Shown in pieces: positions 1 through 9,377 of a stretch of 64,000 nucleotides of DNA (position 1 is its first letter; each line of letters starts with the position of its first letter). The position numbers and the translations under genes are program-made. Location: positions 45,569 through 109,568 of the forward strand of contig JAWXCI010000084.1 in the NCBI GenBank assembly GCA_034408895.1, in the 5' to 3' direction. This stretch comes from UBA4660 sp034408895 (GTDB lineage Bacteria > Bacteroidota > Bacteroidia > Flavobacteriales_D > Sanyastnellaceae). Under the pieces are notes generated by a model. That model saw only the letters and a list, made by a program, of their open reading frames with translations, was not told where the DNA came from and ran no database searches.

Positions 1-3000
1 AGTGAAAGGATTCGGATAGTTCAACACATGTTCAAGCGCAAGTTCAGCAGAAGATGCCACCACAAATTCAATGTCGTTTTCAGAACTGTTGTTGTGCACG
101 TCCCACACTTTTACTTTCATGTTATGTGTGCCTTCGGAGAGTTTGTTTAGCTGATAACGAATCTCACCACTCTTGTAAGTGTTGAGATCGGACTCGTAAT
201 AGTCATTCAGTACTATCGGATTCTGGCCATCACCATCCAATATAGCCTGCAGATCGTGGCCAATGCCATTGCCCACCGTGTTAATGCCGTTATCATCGCG
301 CAGTTTTGCAAGAAGGATGGGGCTTTCGTGGGTAATGCCGCCTGACACAAAAGACGTGTCGTTGATGAATAATTCCAGTTCCGGCCCCACGGTGTTAAGC
401 TCCGCTCCGGCCAGTGTTCCGCCAATCTTGAATCGTTGTGAATGACCGTGGCCATCCAGGTTGCCAGCCACTGCATAATAGCTTACCCGCGCCGTGTCAA
501 TCGAAAAGTTGATGTCGTAAGGAACAACGAACTTGAACGAGAACAGGCCATTGGTTACACTCGCCTTTCCTTTATAAATGATTTTGTTGAACAGATTGTA
601 ATCGTAGAACACCCCTGCTACATCAACAGTTTGGTCATTGTTCAACGTGGTAACTTGGGTGCGTTTATCGTACACCGTGGGGTAAACAAATCCCGAAAAT
701 CCCGTGAGCACATTGCCATCAGAGTCCCCCACATATCCCTTCATTTCCACTTCCTGCAATGCCTTCAGTGTGTCCACGTAATTAGTAACAGCGTGTCCAT
801 TTATTTCGGTGGTGTACACTTCCCTTTTCGGGTAGGCAATGCGCAAAGCAGGATCCCCAAGCAAAGTAAAGCTCCTCTTATTTGAGTCGCTGCTATCCAC
901 CCAGTTTTTGGTCAACATGTTTATTTCACCAAGCGTCAGGTCGGGCATGGAACGGTCTTCCAGTGCATAATTGAAAAAACCTCTGCCGAGTTTCAGGTTG
1001 GAGCCCGAATAAACAATACGAGTGGTGGTGAGCATGGCAATGGCTCCTCCGTTAGGATTCATTACCAACTCTTCACCTGCTGAGCTGAATTCCGCATCAT
1101 CAAATCTTGCCAGCTCACAAGTGGCAGTGAGGAAAACGGGCAGACGATTGATGTTCGTCCAATTCTGGATAGTGGAAATGTCGAGAATACGTTCATGAGC
1201 CCAGCCGCGTTCGCCTCCATGTCCGGTGTAAGTAACTATCAGCGCACCATTTTGCACACGTTGCCGTATGGCCTCTTCGCCTTCCGGGTAACGCTCTCCC
1301 CCTGGAGTTGATTCCTGTTTAAAGGCATCCATGTAAAGTTTCACCACATCATAATCATTGTATTCATTATAAATGGTATCCGAATGAATTTCTGCATGAT
1401 CCATATGTTCATCTTCAAACGCACTGCTGTTACCATCCTGATCATCGGAAATAAAAACAATGGTGTTGCGCCATGGGCCGTAGGGAGTTTGGTTTTGATC
1501 TCCCAGACAAGAGGCTCCACCCGCATCCGAAGTATTTTCTGCCATGTAGCGTCTCACTTTGTTCACGTACTCGAACGCTTCGGAAGTGCTGCTTGCTGGA
1601 ATTCTTCCTACTCCACAATCCAGTTTGTCTTGTATGTCTTCGTTATCATCATCACCCAGAAAAACAAAATAATCATCACTCACATAGGAGCCAATGGGCA
1701 GCAGCGAATTAGCCGATTGAAACGTGATGACATTGTTTGATGAGTTAGCAATTGTGCCTTTGTTGTAAATGCTTCCGTCACCAAACAACAGCAGATTTTC
1801 TGGCTGTTTTTCTGGGTCACCGTCCCCTCTGTCGTACAACATTTTCATCAACATCTTAATTGCAGTGACGTCAGGATTGCCGCTGGAGAATTCATTAAAA
1901 ACCTGTTGTGCGGTAACCAGCACCACGGACTTTCCGTCCTCTTCATGCAGGATGGCAAGTTCTTCGGCTGCGCCCAGCAAGCGCGGTGCACATACTATCA
2001 TCAGGTCAACATCTTGAAGGGCATGAAGATTTTGGTTCTCCACACCTCCCATTGCTGTGGGAGTATAATTTCCTGAACTCGAAAATGCGCTGAATTCGCG
2101 CAAGACATCTGTTGCCACTTTAAATTCAGCAGTGGAACCACTTAAAGTATGCGGTACCAATTGAGGAGTATTGTGGTCCGTGATGTCCCAAACCTGAAGC
2201 GATGCAGGTGCCTGTAAAATTTGGAATAGCCCTATGTTGCCTGGTCCCTCGGAAATGGTATCGCGAAAAATCATCTGGCTGCCGGCCATCTGGAGATTGC
2301 GGGTGGCATTCACCCTGATGTAATCGAGCCAACCTATGGCTTCAGGATTTTCTTTTGTAAAATCCAGTGCCACCTGAAGGTTTGAATTTGCACCTGCGAA
2401 CGCGATAGTGCCGGAGGCTTCACGAGCTACCCAACCGGTAGCGCTTTCAGTAACTGCTGCGGGAACCAATTCAATTGATTCGCCCCCCGCGGAAACAAGA
2501 AATGAACTAGATCCTCCTATTGATCTTGCAGCAACTTTCACCTCCACCGTTGCATTATCTGTGGTGATGTTTGGAAAACTAAATGAATATGTAGCGGAAG
2601 TGTTGAGGTCAAATTCTTCCCCATAAAATTCGCGACCCGATTTTACAAGATTATATAGGTCACTTTCCACAAACTGGTAATCCTGGAATTTTGTCACTGT
2701 GTGGGTGGCAGGAAATTCAGAAAGCGCAGCTCCCTGGATGCGATGTTCCACTACATCATCCGTTCGAATAAAATAGTAGGCCGAATCCGAGTAAAAATGT
2801 TTCTCATGAACAAAGATGTCCGAGTCTCTTTGCCACCTATCAGCACCTTTTCCATAAAAAAGGATATAGTCGGTGTTGCCTAAAGTTTCGTTCTGGGTTG
2901 AAACAAAAATTGAATTGGGTTCGAGATCATCAGGCCGTGGTGCAAGATTGGAGAATGGAAGTTGTTCGCCCCCGTTGCCATAGATGTTGAATTGATGCAA

Positions 3001-3597
3001 ATTCAGTGCTTCGGCATCAATTCCCAGTTCTTCCAGAAATGCTTTGTCTATCCTGTAAATGCCGTCTTTGTGAATTGCCATTTTGTACCAGGTGCCTTCT
3101 GCCAGCACTGAGTTTTGTGCAAAGTCAAGCGCTTTTCTTTTTTTGACCGAATTTTTATTGGGCGAAATATTCACGGTACAATCCAACAAACGTTCTACCT
3201 GGCCTGATAGGCGATTCAACCTAAGGGGAACAATTTCGAGTATCCCGAAACTTTGTTTACCTCCGTTGGTTTGCCTGCAAGACACTTGGAATTCCGATGT
3301 GAGATGCTCTCGCCTGTCCTGGTCAATTTCATCGTTTACTGTTTCAACTGCTCCTGGTGCAATGGTGGTTGTGAAACCCGTCACGCCTTTTTCAGTAAAA
3401 AAACTTTTAGTGAAGTATGGAATTCCGTTCTTTTCATCATCCAACACGCAACCTTCAAACTCGAAAGGCGATGAACCAAAAGCGGAAACGGATGAGTTCC
3501 AATTGAAATCAATCTGGAATTCATTAGCCTGTTGCGCTGCAAGGGTTAATGAAAACCACGAGGCGAGCAGGCAAAAAATTTTAGTTTTGATCATCAT
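1..3597 (-). CDS. porU: T9SS sortase PorU (gingipain-family C25 peptidase), 3' end cut by window edge
   Basis: The minus frame is open for 1199 codons from ATG 3597 (a second ATG follows directly at 3594) to the window edge, so no stop is seen. A signal peptide is visible (hydrophobic run ending SLTLAAQ). The middle has the gingipain-like C25 fold: a catalytic His in TYTGHGGERGW (about residue 793) and a catalytic Cys in TATCELARFDD (about 827). The last residues, LNYPNPFT, look like the start of the C-terminal FlgD/Ig-like domain usual in PorU. PorU removes C-terminal sorting domains of T9SS cargo at the cell surface and attaches cargo to A-LPS. It is divergent from PorP/SprF and gldJ; porV often lies downstream of porU, which would be outside this window. 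Family call is firm; only the very C-terminus is missing. Confidence 0.93.
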   Translation of the reverse strand, partial: MMIKTKIFCLLASWFSLTLAAQQANEFQIDFNWNSSVSAFGSSPFEFEGCVLDDEKNGIPYFTKSFFTEKGVTGFTTTIAPGAVETVNDEIDQDRREHLTSEFQVSCRQTNGGKQSFGILEIVPLRLNRLSGQVERLLDCTVNISPNKNSVKKRKALDFAQNSVLAEGTWYKMAIHKDGIYRIDKAFLEELGIDAEALNLHQFNIYGNGGEQLPFSNLAPRPDDLEPNSIFVSTQNETLGNTDYILFYGKGADRWQRDSDIFVHEKHFYSDSAYYFIRTDDVVEHRIQGAALSEFPATHTVTKFQDYQFVESDLYNLVKSGREFYGEEFDLNTSATYSFSFPNITTDNATVEVKVAARSIGGSSSFLVSAGGESIELVPAAVTESATGWVAREASGTIAFAGANSNLQVALDFTKENPEAIGWLDYIRVNATRNLQMAGSQMIFRDTISEGPGNIGLFQILQAPASLQVWDITDHNTPQLVPHTLSGSTAEFKVATDVLREFSAFSSSGNYTPTAMGGVENQNLHALQDVDLMIVCAPRLLGAAEELAILHEEDGKSVVLVTAQQVFNEFSSGNPDVTAIKMLMKMLYDRGDGDPEKQPENLLLFGDGSIYNKGTIANSSNNVITFQSANSLLPIGSYVSDDYFVFLGDDDNEDIQDKLDCGVGRIPASSTSEAFEYVNKVRRYMAENTSDAGGASCLGDQNQTPYGPWRNTIVFISDDQDGNSSAFEDEHMDHAEIHSDTIYNEYNDYDVVKLYMDAFKQESTPGGERYPEGEEAIRQRVQNGALIVTYTGHGGERGWAHERILDISTIQNWTNINRLPVFLTATCELARFDDAEFSSAGEELVMNPNGGAIAMLTTTRIVYSGSNLKLGRGFFNYALEDRSMPDLTLGEINMLTKNWVDSSDSNKRSFTLLGDPALRIAYPKREVYTTEINGHAVTNYVDTLKALQEVEMKGYVGDSDGNVLTGFSGFVYPTVYDKRTQVTTLNNDQTVDVAGVFYDYNLFNKIIYKGKASVTNGLFSFKFVVPYDINFSIDTARVSYYAVAGNLDGHGHSQRFKIGGTLAGAELNTVGPELELFINDTSFVSGGITHESPILLAKLRDDNGINTVGNGIGHDLQAILDGDGQNPIVLNDYYESDLNTYKSGEIRYQLNKLSEGTHNMKVKVWDVHNNSSENDIEFVVASSAELALEHVLNYPNPFT

Positions 3598-3734
3598 ATT
3601 AAATGTGGATACAAAGGTGAAAAGCAACGCCCCTAACATGCAACAAGTCTGTTTATTGCATTTCAACCAAAAAAAAGGAATGTGTTATACTTGCTCACTC
3701 TTTTCAGCCCCCTAACAACCAACGAACACTTCTT

Positions 3735-4724
3735 ATGAAAAAACGAATACACCTACTTGCTATTATCCTCTTTTTTATTGGAATTGCAGCCCCCGAAGCC
3801 AGAGCACAAGACCCGGAATTCACACAGTTCTATGCCAATCCCATCTATCTAAATCCCGCATTTGCTGGATCAGTTAGGTGTCCTCGCTTGGTTATGAACT
3901 ACCGGAATCAGTGGCCATCACTCACAGGCACATTTGTGACTACCAGCGCCAGTTACGACCAGCACGTGCAGAGCATCCAGGGCGGTCTTGGTCTCATTCT
4001 GCTCAATGACCGTGCGGCCGAAAGCACACTCACCACTACCACCATCAGTGGAATTTATTCCTACCAGCAACCCATTTCCAGAAAATTCTCGATGAAGGCC
4101 GGGCTTCAGGCCACTTACTTCCAGAAAAAGTTGGATTGGGACAAACTCACCTTTGGAGATATGATTGATCCACGCAAAGGATTTATCTACGAAACACAGG
4201 ATATTCCCCGTGGCGGCAAAGTTTCCAATGTGGATTTCTCTGCCGGTCTTCTTGGCTTCAGCGATCAGGTATATGGTGGCTTTGCCGTTCACCACCTCAA
4301 CGAACCTAACGAATCACTGATTGTGGGAACAAGCCGGTTGCCCATGAAATGGACGGGACATGCCGGTGTAATTATTCCCATCGAGAAACGCAATAAACAT
4401 TCAGAGTCGTCCGTTAGCCCCAATGTTTTGTACAGGCGCCAGGGAGAGTTCCAACAACTTAATCTTGGTGTGTACGTAAAGAAAGGCCCGCTCGTAGGCG
4501 GGGTTTGGTTCAGGGGATTGCTCTTCGGTCCTAAGTACAGGGACTCATTTATTGGCACTATAGGATTGCAGAGCGATGTGATAAAGTTCGGTTACAGTTA
4601 CGATGTTACAATTTCCGAACTTACTCCCGCCACCGGAGGTTCGCATGAAGTATCGCTGACCATTCAGTTTGATTGTAAAACACCACGAAGAGTGCGCAGG
4701 GTTGTTTCCTGCCCATCCTTTTGA
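3735..4724 (+). CDS. PorP/SprF family type IX secretion outer-membrane protein
   Basis: 329 aa with a clear signal peptide (MKKRIHLLAIILFFIGIAA, cleavage near ARAQ). The mature start DPEFTQFYANPIYLNPAFAG is the hallmark of the PorP/SprF family, outer-membrane beta-barrels that attach to T9SS type B cargo such as SprB. The rest has the alternating beta-strand pattern with Gly/aromatic residues and no other domain. It lies 137 bp from the divergent porU start and 34 bp before gldJ, so it is probably co-transcribed with gldJ. A second, distant paralogue lies at 57965-58918. Family assignment is strong; which cargo it serves cannot be told. Confidence 0.92.
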   Translation: MKKRIHLLAIILFFIGIAAPEARAQDPEFTQFYANPIYLNPAFAGSVRCPRLVMNYRNQWPSLTGTFVTTSASYDQHVQSIQGGLGLILLNDRAAESTLTTTTISGIYSYQQPISRKFSMKAGLQATYFQKKLDWDKLTFGDMIDPRKGFIYETQDIPRGGKVSNVDFSAGLLGFSDQVYGGFAVHHLNEPNESLIVGTSRLPMKWTGHAGVIIPIEKRNKHSESSVSPNVLYRRQGEFQQLNLGVYVKKGPLVGGVWFRGLLFGPKYRDSFIGTIGLQSDVIKFGYSYDVTISELTPATGGSHEVSLTIQFDCKTPRRVRRVVSCPSF

Positions 4725-4758
4725 CAAAAGAAAAAACAACCCCTAAATACAGGAAATC

Positions 4759-6516
4759 ATGAAGTCAATAAAAGTAACAATGCGTGTGCTGCCACTCATC
4801 GCACTTGTGTCCATGCTTGCATCCTGCGGCAAGGAACGTTCCGGTGCCACCGGCTGGTCCTACAATGATAAAGAAAGCGGAGGATACCAGCGGATGCCCT
4901 ACCTGGAACAGGAAACCGGCCCCGGTCTGGTGCTTGTGGAAGGAGGAAGATTTACAATGGGACGTGTGGAGGATGATGTGATGTATTCCTGGGACAACAT
5001 CCCAAGAACGGTCACCGTTTCATCATTTTACATGGACGAAACCGAAGTCACTAACCAGTATTGGCTGGACTATTTGCACTGGCTCGGTCTTGTTTATGGT
5101 GAAAGCTATCCCGAACTGGTTAACCGCGCTTTGCCAGATACACTGGTATGGAGAGAAAAGATGTCGTTCATGGACCCCTATGTTGAATACTACCTGCGCC
5201 ATCCGGCTTACCAGGACTATCCTGTGGTAGGCGTCAGTTGGCTTCAGGCCAATGACTTTTGTGCATGGCGCACAGACAGGGTGAATGAAATCATCCTCAT
5301 TCGCGAAGGCCTCTTCATTCACAGCCCAACCGCTCAACTTGATGAAGAACATTTCAATACTGACTCTTATTTGGCCGGACAATATGAACCGGCTGAAAAA
5401 GCGGCTGATGGCATTCTGGATATGAATCCAAAGAGCAGCACCGGTTACCGGAACGTGAGGATGGAAGATGGAATTTTACTTCCGCGTTATCGCCTGCCCA
5501 CCGAGGCTGAATGGGAATATGCTGCATGGGGAATGATTGGCAATTCGTTTCAGGAATTGATTACAGAACGCAAGTATTATCCATGGAATGGCCATTACGT
5601 AAGAAATGATGACAATGGTGGAAAATTCTTTGGAACTATTCGCGCCAACTTTGTGCGGGGTCAGGGCGACTATATGGGAGTGGCGGGATACCTCAATGAC
5701 AATGCGGACGTAACTGCACCGGTGTTTGCCTATCCGCCCAATGATTACGGATTGTACAACATGGCCGGCAATGTATCAGAATGGGTGATGGATGTTTACC
5801 GCCCACTTTCACCTGAGGACAAAAATGAATTCCGCCCATACCGTGGTAACGTGTATGAAACCAAAGTGATGAATGGTGACGGAAGTATTGCTGATAAATA
5901 TGATTACAACAAATACGATCTTGATGGTGTTGCTTATTTCTTGAAAGAATACACTTCAAGAACGGAAGGCAAACTCACCGAAGCCGATATCACTTTACTT
6001 GAGACTTGTCAAAACCTTCTTGAACAGGCACGCGAAAAAGTGAAGGAGCGCCAGATAGATGAAGCCATGACCGAATACATGCAAGCCATGATGGATGAGA
6101 TCACCGAATCGGAAAGCCCCATTGCACCCGATTTACGAGATGGCATTGCAGACTACATCATTGCAGCGCCCGGTGGAGTGAAAATGCGTGATGTTACAGC
6201 AGAAGAAAATATTGACCGCAGGAATTACCGCATTGCCGACAATATGGATTATCGTGACGGTGATTTCCAGTCCAGCATATTTTACTACGACCCATCTTTT
6301 GAGACTGACGCTAACCGCATGTACGAGTGGGGAACAACCACACTCATAAACAACCGCGCCCGCGTTTACAAAGGCGGCAGTTGGGGCGACCGCGCCTACT
6401 TCACCGTTCCAGGAACCCGCAGATACCTGGACGAGCGCAGGTCCAGTGCCATGATTGGTTTCCGCTGTGCCATGACCCGCGTGGGTAGTCCAGTGGGATT
6501 AGGTGGTGTTCAATAA
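4759..6516 (+). CDS. gldJ: Gliding motility lipoprotein GldJ (FGE-sulfatase fold)
   Basis: 585 aa. The N-terminus has a lipoprotein signal (LIALVSMLASC, lipobox LASC). A formylglycine-generating-enzyme-like fold follows: LVEGGRFTMG (near residue 55), DETEVTNQYWLDYLHWL, YPVVGVSWLQANDFC, RYRLPTEAEWEYAAWG, NMAGNVSEWVMDVY and a C-terminal VYKGGSWGDRAYF ... MIGFRCA. GldJ is an outer-membrane lipoprotein of the gliding/T9SS machinery and stabilises GldK; it is not known to act as an enzyme. An insert rich in Glu and Lys lies around residues 395-450. The neighbourhood (porU, PorP/SprF, then murF) supports GldJ over GldK. A terminator follows at once. Confidence 0.92.
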   Translation: MKSIKVTMRVLPLIALVSMLASCGKERSGATGWSYNDKESGGYQRMPYLEQETGPGLVLVEGGRFTMGRVEDDVMYSWDNIPRTVTVSSFYMDETEVTNQYWLDYLHWLGLVYGESYPELVNRALPDTLVWREKMSFMDPYVEYYLRHPAYQDYPVVGVSWLQANDFCAWRTDRVNEIILIREGLFIHSPTAQLDEEHFNTDSYLAGQYEPAEKAADGILDMNPKSSTGYRNVRMEDGILLPRYRLPTEAEWEYAAWGMIGNSFQELITERKYYPWNGHYVRNDDNGGKFFGTIRANFVRGQGDYMGVAGYLNDNADVTAPVFAYPPNDYGLYNMAGNVSEWVMDVYRPLSPEDKNEFRPYRGNVYETKVMNGDGSIADKYDYNKYDLDGVAYFLKEYTSRTEGKLTEADITLLETCQNLLEQAREKVKERQIDEAMTEYMQAMMDEITESESPIAPDLRDGIADYIIAAPGGVKMRDVTAEENIDRRNYRIADNMDYRDGDFQSSIFYYDPSFETDANRMYEWGTTTLINNRARVYKGGSWGDRAYFTVPGTRRYLDERRSSAMIGFRCAMTRVGSPVGLGGVQ

Positions 6517-6540
6517 CAAAAATTATTTTCAATAATAAAA

Positions 6541-6582
6541 AGAAAAACCCTCACGGCTTGATGCCCGGAGGGTTTTCTATTT
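6541..6582 (+). terminator. Rho-independent terminator after gldJ
   Basis: AAAACCCTC and GAGGGTTTT form a 9-bp stem around a 15-nt loop, followed by a T-rich stretch (tctatttt). It separates gldJ from murF. Confidence 0.75.
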
Positions 6583-6589
6583 TCGACCC

Positions 6590-7873
6590 ATGCCAGTCGC
6601 CAAAATTTTTGAACAGTTCCTGAAATCAAAAACAGTTACAACCGACACCCGCAATATTTCGCAAGGCGCGATTTTTTTTGCCCTGAAGGGCGAAAATTTC
6701 AACGGCAACCACTTTGCGGGACAGGCGCTGGAAGCAGGAGCAGTCATGGTTGTTGTGGATGAGGATATTCATTTGAAGGATACCCGAATAGTGAAAGTTG
6801 AAAATTCATTGGTTGCTCTTCAGGAGCTAGCCAACCAATTTCGCAAAGCATTCTCCATCCCAGTGCTCGCCATAACGGGCAGCAATGGAAAAACTACCAC
6901 CAAAGAATTAGTCCGGGATGTCCTCAAAAAAAGATTTAGGGTTCATGCGACAAAAGGAAACTTTAATAACCACTTTGGTGTTCCTCTCACCTTGTTGTCC
7001 ATGCCGGCAGATACCGAGTTTGCTGTAATTGAAATGGGTGCCAACCACCAGGGAGAAATCCGACAGTTGTGCGAAATTGCAGAACCTGATTTAGGGTTGA
7101 TTACCAACATCGGTAAAGCACACCTTGAAGGATTTGGTGGTTTAGAAGGAGTTAAGAAAGGTAAAAGGGAATTGTATGATTTTGTAAATGTAACCGGAGG
7201 AAAAGTTATCGTAAACACAGAACTAGCGAACCTATGCGAAGTTTCGGATGGCATGAACCGCATCGAATACGGATTCCACTGCCCCCAATTTTCGCTCCGC
7301 ATCACTTCAGAAACTCCAACGCTCTCTTTTGAATTCATCGCCAAAAAATTTGTGCCCACAGAAGTAGCCACACATCTTGCCGGTGCCTACAATTTGTACA
7401 ACATTGCATCGGCAATAGCGGTGGGTATTCATTTCGGAATTGATACAGAAAAAATTGCTGAAGCCATTGCAGAATACACTCCCGATAACCAACGCTCGCA
7501 ACTTAAAAAGACAGCACACAACCTCCTGATCCTCGATGCCTACAACGCCAACCCTTCCAGCATGGAAAATGCGCTGGTGAATCTTTCCCGACAACCGGGG
7601 AAAAAATTTTTCATTATTGGAGACATGCTTGAATTGGGTGAAGAAGAAACCAGAGAGCACCAGCGAATTCTTGAACTGGCTGTGCAACTTCAGCTCAACG
7701 GAATAACTGTTGGTGAAATTTTCTTTTCATTGAGGAGCAAATTTTCCTTCTCTTCATTTTCAAGCAATGCTGAAGCAAAAGAATTCCTGCTAGTATCCGA
7801 ACTTAAGTACTACACCATACTGGTCAAAGGATCGCGCGCTCTCCGGCTGGAAGAGTTGACTGACGTGCTCTAA
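6590..7873 (+). CDS. murF: UDP-N-acetylmuramoyl-tripeptide--D-alanyl-D-alanine ligase MurF
   Basis: 427 aa, close to family length. The N-terminal domain shows TDTRNISQGAIFFALKGENF, the UDP-MurNAc-tripeptide binding region. The central ATPase has the P-loop ITGSNGKTTTKELV (about residues 93-107) and the Mur signature FAVIEMGANHQGEI with the catalytic Glu. The C-terminal ligase domain contains ILDAYNANPSSM. MurF adds D-Ala-D-Ala to UDP-MurNAc-tripeptide in the cytoplasm, the last soluble step of muropeptide synthesis. It starts eight bases after the gldJ terminator and ends one base before the longest possible tyrS frame. Clear orthologue. Confidence 0.96.
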   Translation: MPVAKIFEQFLKSKTVTTDTRNISQGAIFFALKGENFNGNHFAGQALEAGAVMVVVDEDIHLKDTRIVKVENSLVALQELANQFRKAFSIPVLAITGSNGKTTTKELVRDVLKKRFRVHATKGNFNNHFGVPLTLLSMPADTEFAVIEMGANHQGEIRQLCEIAEPDLGLITNIGKAHLEGFGGLEGVKKGKRELYDFVNVTGGKVIVNTELANLCEVSDGMNRIEYGFHCPQFSLRITSETPTLSFEFIAKKFVPTEVATHLAGAYNLYNIASAIAVGIHFGIDTEKIAEAIAEYTPDNQRSQLKKTAHNLLILDAYNANPSSMENALVNLSRQPGKKFFIIGDMLELGEEETREHQRILELAVQLQLNGITVGEIFFSLRSKFSFSSFSSNAEAKEFLLVSELKYYTILVKGSRALRLEELTDVL

Positions 7874-7890
7874 AGTGAATTCTATTTTTG
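7856..7890 (+). promoter_or_regulatory. Possible promoter of tyrS overlapping the end of murF
   Basis: TATTTTTG at 7883-7890 matches the Bacteroidota -7 element TAnnTTTG. A TTG at 7856-7858 is 24 nt upstream, wider than the usual 19-21 nt, so the -33 half is weak. If real, transcription would begin near 7895, just before the TTG start at 7911, which supports that start over the GTG at 7875. Confidence 0.3.
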
Positions 7891-7910
7891 CGCACCAAAA
7901 AAAATCTCTC

Positions 7911-9185
7911 TTGAAAAACTTTATTGAAGAACTGAAATGGCGTGGAATGCTGCACGATGTGATGCCGGGCACTGAAGATCTGCTCAACCGGCAAATGGTG
8001 AGAGGCTATATCGGATTCGATCCCACCGCTGATTCGCTGGGTGTGGGAAACATGGTGCAAATCATGACGCTCCTCCACTTTCAGCAATGCGGGCACCAAC
8101 CCATTGCTTTGATTGGTGGAGCTACAGGAATGGTGGGCGACCCTTCAGGAAAGTCAGCCGAGAGAAATCTTTTAGGTGAAGATGAACTGCGGCACAACCA
8201 GGAATGCCAAAAAAAACAACTGGAAAAATTTCTGGATTTCCATTCAGGAAATAACTCAGCCCAACTGGTTAACAATTTTGATTGGTTCAAAGAAATCCGG
8301 TTCCTTGATTTCATACGCGATGTTGGAAAACACATTTCGGTCAACTACATGATGGCAAAAGACAGCGTAAAAAGTCGCCTCGAAAGTGGAATGTCATTTA
8401 CCGAATTCAGTTACCAGCTCGTGCAGGGTTACGATTTTTATTACCTCTGGAAGAATCACGGAGTCGTGCTTCAAATGGGCGGAAGCGACCAGTGGGGAAA
8501 CATTGTAACCGGTACTGAACTGATCAGGCGGAAGGATGGTGGTGAGGCTAAGGCGCTCACTACTCCACTCATTAAAAAATCCGATGGAACCAAGTTTGGC
8601 AAAACAGAAGGCGGCAACGTTTGGCTGGATGCAAAACGCACATCACCCTATAAATTCTACCAGTTCTGGCTTAATGCAAGTGATACTGACGTGGCTTCAT
8701 ATATCCGGATTTTTACGTTGAAATCAAAAGATGAAATTGAAAACCTGGAAACAGAACACGCTAAGGATCCTGGCCAACGAATTCTTCAAAAATCGCTTGC
8801 GCAGGACATTACAACTCGGGTTCATTCAATGGAAGATTATCAAACTGCCGTCTCTGCTTCCGACATTCTTTTTGGTAAATCAGCGGAAGAAGATTTGAGA
8901 AAAATATCGGAGCAAGACCTACTGGATATTTTTGAAGGAGTGCCACAGGGAACCATTGCAAAGTCCGAAATTGAAACGGGGCTGGGCATTATTGAAACGT
9001 TGGTAAGCCCGGGCTTCATGCCTTCCAACGGTGAAGCTCGCAGGGCATTACAGGAAAATTCTATCTCCGTCAACAAATCGAAAGTGGAAATGAGTCGCAT
9101 CATTACAGCGAGCGATTTGCTCAACGGTCGCTATATCCTTCTTCAACGCGGAAAGAAAAATTATTTCCTGCTCAAAGCGGAATAA
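7911..9185 (+). CDS. tyrS: Tyrosyl-tRNA synthetase
   Basis: The open frame reaches back to GTG 7875 (436 aa), but TTG 7911 gives a 424-aa protein starting MKNFIEELKWRGMLHD, which matches how bacterial TyrRS proteins of this phylum begin. The Rossmann core shows YIGFDPTADSLGVGNM (the HIGH position is a divergent GVGN), the tyrosine/tRNA region LVQGYDFYYLWKNHGVVLQ and GGSDQWGNI, and a KMSKS equivalent KFGKT. The C-terminal S4 RNA-binding domain includes SNGEARRALQENSISVNKS. It charges tRNA-Tyr in the cytoplasm. It follows murF directly. The function is certain; the start is a choice. Confidence 0.95.
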   Translation: MKNFIEELKWRGMLHDVMPGTEDLLNRQMVRGYIGFDPTADSLGVGNMVQIMTLLHFQQCGHQPIALIGGATGMVGDPSGKSAERNLLGEDELRHNQECQKKQLEKFLDFHSGNNSAQLVNNFDWFKEIRFLDFIRDVGKHISVNYMMAKDSVKSRLESGMSFTEFSYQLVQGYDFYYLWKNHGVVLQMGGSDQWGNIVTGTELIRRKDGGEAKALTTPLIKKSDGTKFGKTEGGNVWLDAKRTSPYKFYQFWLNASDTDVASYIRIFTLKSKDEIENLETEHAKDPGQRILQKSLAQDITTRVHSMEDYQTAVSASDILFGKSAEEDLRKISEQDLLDIFEGVPQGTIAKSEIETGLGIIETLVSPGFMPSNGEARRALQENSISVNKSKVEMSRIITASDLLNGRYILLQRGKKNYFLLKAE

Positions 9186-9377
9186 TCAAGACAAAGTAGA
9201 ATCGGCTGAAAATGGAGCGCGACCCCTGCCAGGATCGCGCTGCATTTGTTTAGGAAATTATGAAATCTTGACCGGTATTGAGGGCCAGCCAAACCTTTCG
9301 GCATTGCAAAAAATCGCAATGCCCAACTAAGACTGGTGGTGTACCACTGCGGTTGCCTTTCAGGTGAATAAAAATTT

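Noticed and set aside
442..885. Plus-strand frame of 147 codons inside porU
   Set aside because: It is the shadow of a long, well-conserved minus-strand gene and has no family-like text.
9216..9241. Terminator between tyrS and the LuxE-like gene
   Set aside because: The stem is only six or seven bp with a wide loop and no T-run on either strand.
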